Shown here piece by piece: positions 58,021-64,000 of a stretch of 64,000 nucleotides of DNA. Position 1 is the stretch's first letter, and each line of letters begins with the position of its first letter. This DNA is from Colius striatus (lineage: Eukaryota; Chordata; Aves; Coliiformes; Coliidae). A program made the position numbers and the translations under genes. The stretch lies in the NCBI RefSeq assembly GCF_028858725.1, contig NC_084768.1:6297664-6361663 (forward strand). Direction: 5' to 3'. The notes beneath the pieces are model-generated. The model had not been told where the DNA came from, searched no databases, and saw only the letters and a program-made list of their open reading frames with translations.

Positions 58021-61000
58021 AGGTCATTGAAATCCTCATTATTTCAGCAAGATCTGGGCCAGACTTACCAAGAATTATTCTCCATAACCTTGGCTTGTAC
58101 TATGAGCAGACAGTTAACATTCATTTTCATCTTCTAATGCCAGAGAACAGGTCCTCTTTAGGACATGGGCAAACACAGCTCTCAGTTGCTGCCATAGTGT
58201 CTTATATCCTGCACCACACCTCAGTCAGCCTGTGTGGAAGCCTCGACAAAGTAGAGCTAATTTGCAAGCCTCATCATTCATATATGAATCATTATTAATT
58301 GTGGGGAGAAAAATAACCCAATAATTCACAGCTAGCTTTTGATCTGAAGGTTTACTCTAAGCATTTGTGAGGTGATGAAATGGGAAGAAAACCAAGATAA
58401 TATTTCAGTTTCACTGTTAAGAATTAAACCATTGCTGTAAAAGGTTTCAAGCATCTTCCAGCTAAAGGAATTCTTTGCATATACTTAACAGCATGGTCCT
58501 GTTTATGATTTGTATAGGTCCATAAATCTAAGGCCTCCCAGACATGCCAGGATGCTGGAGAACAGTCTAAATGGACTGACCTCTGATAACTGGACCTTGC
58601 AGTAAAAGGTGCTTCCTCGTGTGCTATAGCTGGGTTAAGTCAATTTGAATAGATAGGGTAAGGCAAATATGGGAATTATCAGTCAAGATTGCTCTGCCAA
58701 CAGGCACAGTTCATTGTATGATAGCAGGCTGAAGGTTGTACTATTCCCTGGAGTCAGTTTGATAAATAAGAAGGTTATGGGTATAAGACTGTTCAAGCAT
58801 GAAGAAATTTTTGTTGATATAGTCTCAAAAATTGTTTTTTTTTCTTTAATAAGCTGCAGGGCTCCTCTTCAGCAAGACTACCAGTCAACTCTGATAGCCT
58901 AGGCTACAATAAGCTGAATCACACTCCAGTTCTTTCAAAATCTGCTATTGTTACTGGCTTGCTTTAGCTGTACCTAGGAAAGTGCAATACAGGCAAAGTA
59001 AACCTGAGTCTTCCAAGCTAACTAAAAGAGAGCAGAAGCTATCAGAGAAAGGTTACACCTCTTTAAAGATGGAAATTGGTACTGAAGCTGTATATCAAAA
59101 CAACAACAACATTGTTTATTTTTTTAAAGGTGCAAATTACCAATCTTACTTCAGGCTTTTTTTTAAATACCTTATTAAGAATTTCTATCAGTGAAATTTT
59201 ACACAGCATTAAACACTTACAAAATATGGTGCACTGGCAATACATAGCCTTCTTCAGTCTCCCTTCTGAAACACAGTGATCCCAGCTACCAACTCCTGTC
59301 ACTGCACTGAACACAGCAGAAGAGTCAAAATAAAGAATTACCCTTCCTACTCCTACAGAATAAAGGAATGGATTTTGCCTCTCACTTCTCAGTATGTACA
59401 AACAGGGAGCACGGCAACACAAGGGGACTTACAGAGCAGGACTTGTTGGGCCAGGAAGCCAAGCCTGGACAAGGTTACCCTCAGGAGGGAGGCAGGCCAC
59501 AGAGTCAGGGCATTTCTACATGATTGTATGCATTTTCTTTAAGAGAGTCTGGTAAGGATACCAGAACACAGAATAGCGTTATAGTTGGCCCAGAAAATTA
59601 AAGCCCTGAATGACAGCCGCATTCCTGATATGATACCTCCCATCTTGGCCAGGTTAACTTGATTTGATTTGAGAAGTACTAATTAGAAATGACCTGTCTA
59701 CTCACTGGTGATCAGATGGGGGAAAAAAAAGCCTCCACAGACTTCTTGTGTCTTACTGTGAGACATCAGACAAGGCACTAGCTTTCCTGCAGTGCTGAGC
59801 AACCTGCCTCCTTCCTCCTCTCTCAAAAAATCAGGTCCTGCAATTTGCCACTGAAATGATGAGCCACCTGAGGAAATTTCTGCTCCCCAAAACTCCATCC
59901 TACTCGCAGCTTAAATCTGTCACTCGCTCTTTCTTTTTTAATTTTTTAACTACCAGCTCTCCAGTCCATTGTGCAGCTCCTTTTGATTTCGTTTCTCACC
60001 TGTCTGACAAGAGACAGAGGTAGGAATTAGCATTGCTTTCACATCCTTCCCCTCTCCTCACATCTCAGGGCAGTGATGTTTCTCTTTCCATCACATAACT
60101 CAGAACCTGACCTGAAGCTGACTGAGCAAGGTGATGGTTCTGCTTTCCAAAGGCCTGGTAACTCATCCAAAAACATCCTAAAACTGCCCAAAAACTTCAG
60201 TGGCCTTTAATCCATCTTGTGGCCACAGCGTGTGGGGAGAGCAGCCAGAATAAATGCCAGGGAGTGTACCAAGACCCTGCTCTGAGCACCAGGCACTCAA
60301 GAAGTCTGTTGGTTGCTTAATTTGATCTAGATTCCCCAAAACATCACTCTTCTATAAAACTAATGCTGGAGATACCTATTTTGCTCTGTGTGCCAGGTAG
60401 GGCAAGGCAGGATGGAACACTAAAACAAGCCACAAAGCACTGATTATCCCAAAAATAAGCCATCTAAAGGACATCAGTTTTTCAATTACATTCTTTGAGC
60501 AGATGGTGAAACTTGGGGATATAAAGGCAGCCCTCACTTATACTTTGTATGGTCTCTGAAACACAGTGCTGAAATCTCCAAATGTGCATTAAAGACCAGA
60601 AAGGTTGCTTAGACTTTGATTTGACTGTGCCTCTCTCAGAGGCCCTAAAACCATCTTCTCTCTCCTGCATCACAAAAAACCCACATATGTGGCAAAACAC
60701 AGACCCATCTTAGTTCTGCACTGAGGAAGGCAGCACTCGAACCTTGGAGGCATGGCGTGCAGACCCTGTTCTGTCCACTCACTCCACCTTGAACCAAAGC
60801 CCTTACTCAGACTGCTTAACTAGACTTCAGAACTGGCCCCTGACACTCAGTCAATCCTCCTGCTGCCCCTTTGGCCGATCTGCTTGCTAGGCTGGGTAAT
60901 ATCATTTGGCAAATTAACTATATAATGGGATCAGTACCAGGAAAACCTAAATTTAACCTTTGCCCCACACAATTGCCTGCCTGCACAGAGGTATGAGCAG

Positions 61001-64000
61001 CTCCTGGTTTCATGAAGCAAAAACTCATCTTGCATAGGCAAAAAGACTTTTTTTTTCATGACAGAAATTTGCAATGATGCACTGACCGAAAAAAGAAGAA
61101 ATAAATGTTTTTCACTGTGCTGTAAAACTGGTGGAAACTCAAAATCTCCTGGCTTTGTGTATAGATGAGATGTCAAGATGGTTTGAAATACTTCTCACAG
61201 TAAGAGCAAAAAAGGATGAATAAATAACATACAACATATGTGGAATATAAAGAAACACTGTAATTTGCTTCATTTTTTCCACAGGACAGAAATACATAAA
61301 CATGAACATGCCAGGGATAAGACATGACACTAAGCTACTCCAGTGATATGTGCTTTAGGTATGTGAGTAGGTAGAATGGATGGATGGAGGAAAAACATAT
61401 TACAGCTTATTTATTACTCATCTCAACCCATGTGTTGTCTCCCACTGTCCTTAGCAGATTCTTTTGTGGGCATAGAGTTCAAGTAAAGATCTGAATGCTA
61501 CAAATGCATCAGACAGAGTGAGAGTCAGCTAATGCTGAAAGACAAAGCTATCCCCCAAAAATTGCTTCACACTCTGCTTTCTCTTTTCTTTTCAAAACCA
61601 CAAGCTGCATTTTGCTTCAGTGGATCAAGGAAACCTCATGGCTCTCTACTCAGTTTTCATACCTTTTCAATTTTGGCTTCTAGAGGCCAAGTGAACTAGA
61701 GCAGGACTATTGTTCTGCTCAGTATAGCCTGAAGGGAACTCTTCTGTATGTTTGCTTGAATGTATGTATGTATGTTTGTACCAATACCTTGACCTGACTT
61801 TTTTAGGTATCCATTTTATGACAATCAGTATGTGTATAAGCACTTGCTTGGCCAATTCACTCCAATAAAGTGATCACCATGGAGGGAACTGGATAGATAA
61901 GAAAACAACACACCCTGTCTCTATCAAACAAACAATAATCATCATAGTTTGAACAGTTACACATACAGAAAGACTGGCATTGCCAGTCACTGCCATAAAA
62001 CCATCACCAGTAACCACTGCAGCTCCTCCTAGCAGCACCTTACAGTCAGACCTTACAGAGAGACTGTGCTACAACAAGTAGATAAAACCCACACATGGAT
62101 TTGTGTGATGTTGCAACATCAGTCTGCAGGTTCTCCTGAGATACTTTTTGTCCAGTGACCCATTCTGAGGAAGCCGTGACCGCATAAAACTCTACCACAG
62201 AGCAAATATCAGGCCCTGAGTTTGTCATTGCAACTCCTTCACAGATGAAAACTAACCCAAGCACATCTACACATGTGGCAACTGTATCTCATCTGTGCAG
62301 TACAACTAAGGACTTAAATGCAACTTTTTCTACATTGCTGAGCCACAGATGCTACGTCTGCACAGTCAAATGACAGTTGAGCCTTTGTCTTCTAACAAAT
62401 AACGGCACAGTCACTTGGATAACAAACATTCTGCTGCTCCACGGGAAGCTACTTGCCTTGGGATTCAGTTTGCCTGTAACTCAGCTTCCTTGACAATGTC
62501 AGTTGGTCCACCTGGGATATGAGCAGTTGAAGGTGTGCAAAGACTTATCTTTCCGGACAGAGTACAAGCACTTAGAGCAATCCTAAATGTGCAGTTGAAA
62601 ACACAGCTTGGTTGAATAAATGGTGAATGGTATATTAGTTCCATATTTACAGCTCTTACAATTATGGAAGCCTTGTCATCATCCTTTTAAGGAACTCAAA
62701 TTAACAAGTGTGAACAAATTAACCTGGCTATCAGGCAACATGGTCATCTGCAGAAGAAAGCTTTTTAAATTGCTATTGTCAGTGCTTTGGCTAAAGTAAT
62801 TGCATTTAAGTAGAACAATTTCTTTACCATGGCCCACAAGCCACAAACTAATAGAAAGATGGAAAATTTTGTTCTGTTTATGTGGCTGTCAGATTTTTTT
62901 TTCATGATACACCAGATTAAATTAGCTGACTCTGCTGTTTTGTCCAGGGTTGTGAAAAGGCTTTTCACTATGTCTTAACTGGTTTTTCTTCATGAGAAGA
63001 AAGAGGATTCAGATAGAAGAAAATTAAGACATAGAGGATTTAAAGGTAGCGAAGGCTCACCAGCAGCTTCTGCCACTGCCTCTCTATCCCCATGCTTTGT
63101 AGTGGGTTGTTTTGTGTTGCTCATCCTGCTTGCCTAGGCCAGTGGAAGCCTTTGCTCTGTCTGTCAAGAGTAATCCTAATATTAGGAGACTCCAGGCGAA
63201 GGATTGAACATGGCCTGGCACTCCCTGTGGCTGTTTGTTTGATGCTGATTTCACAGACGTTGAATGAGCCCTTAACCTCGTCACTCGCAGCTCCGTTTTG
63301 GCAGAATGTCAGGTAACAAAATTGGCCTTGAGAAATGCCAGACTTTGCCAGTTCCTCTTCAATAGAGGAGGCAGTTGTTTTGTCAGCAGTTATTCAACCC
63401 TTCATATTCCCAGGTCATCGTTGCTAAGCTCAGAGCAGAGGTACAAACACTGTCCCACTCTGCATTTCACTTCACTATGCTCAAAATTGCCAGGATACGA
63501 CCTGGCAATCCTACCTCAGCTATAGGATTTTAAATGCAATCTCATTAATTCTCAAAACATGCATCCTGCAACAGAGAGGACTCAACATCATTTACTTGCC
63601 AGCTCGGTCTGTGGTGATACCAATAGGCGGAGTTGATTATGTTCAGACAAGGAAAGGAGTAATGACTGGTTCTAAACCCATAACAAGTGAGAGAAATATA
63701 TTTCTAGGCAAATCCACAATGGAAAGAAAAAGTTAACTTTGTTACTTGAAAGCACATACACCTTGTTTTGTATTAATGCTGACTTTTTTATCAGTAATCA
63801 AATTAGTGACTATACCTCTTAACCAGCTGATTAAATGCCCAAGTCTTTTTCATACCAAACCCTAATGTACTCAGTACCTATGAGCCACAGGTCAACATTT
63901 CTGACGTAGGAGGCTCCAAAACAGTTCTAAACTTTTAACCCTCAACAATCCACAGCAAATTAGGGTGGGTTGTCTCTCGCTGTCGCTGAATTTCTGAGAG
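58021..64000. other. unique non-coding DNA to the window end
   Basis: No gene is recognised in almost 6 kb. The only simple repeat is an interrupted TATG run at about 61760-61778. Frames are at most 119 residues (59063-59422 minus) and match nothing. The final kilobase has slightly more CpG (63185-63300) but no island. If the region is an intron, no exon inside it was evident by eye. Confidence 0.6.
61760..61778. repeat. short TATG microsatellite
   Basis: About four TATG units followed by TTTG. It is short and of no evident consequence. Confidence 0.75.

Noticed and set aside
1..64000. tRNA, snRNA, microRNA or CRISPR-like arrays
   Set aside because: I saw no tRNA A/B boxes, no long precursor-like hairpin other than the MITE relic and no spaced direct-repeat array. 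This was an inspection by eye, not a covariance-model scan.

Overview
This window is a stretch of vertebrate nuclear DNA, almost certainly from a bird. The taxonomic evidence is the repeats. There are several 3' ends of CR1 LINEs with the avian 8-bp-type tail (ATTCTATG, or CATAGAAT on the other strand). There are two solo LTRs ending in the TAAACCACAACA-type terminus I associate with avian class III (ERVL-like) retroviruses. There are also small palindromic DNA-transposon relics of a kind shared by birds, turtles and crocodilians. Base composition is moderately AT-rich, CpG is scarce except in a few short patches, and nothing looks bacterial or phage-like (no operons, Shine-Dalgarno sites or dense coding).

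I find no protein-coding gene I can name. The longest open frames are explained by repeats: a CR1 reverse-transcriptase relic (8867-9340), a frame antisense to an LTR (14129-15157) and frames across a polypyrimidine tract (16928-17447). The others sit in GC-rich patches where stops are rare by chance. The window is best described as intergenic or deep-intronic DNA. No undescribed gene system is visible.

Layout. 1-8.8 kb: unique sequence with two motif-rich blocks that look like conserved regulatory elements (about 5.56-5.90 and 6.00-6.36 kb) and a CA/TG microsatellite. 8.87-9.43 kb: the longest CR1 fragment, carrying the C-terminus of ORF2. 11.3 kb: a three-copy 31-bp minisatellite. 14.2-18.95 kb: the repeat-rich core, with two solo LTRs of one family in the same orientation, each with its own 5-bp target duplication. 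The first LTR is split by a 236-bp CR1. Between the LTRs lie a 21-bp minisatellite, a perfect hairpin and a roughly 425-bp polypyrimidine tract. 21.17-21.30 kb: a small CpG-dense patch that is open on the minus strand. 22.1 kb: a degenerate CR1 tail. 29.9-30.4 kb: a decayed avian retroviral-type repeat. 32.7, 40.2, 45.5 and 55.7 kb: homeodomain/POU-type motif clusters. 43.8 kb: a MITE relic. 51.2 kb: another CR1 end. The remainder is unique DNA with no recognisable feature.

Everything was read by eye from one sequence. Conservation, expression and database identity were not tested, so the regulatory and exon-like calls are hypotheses.
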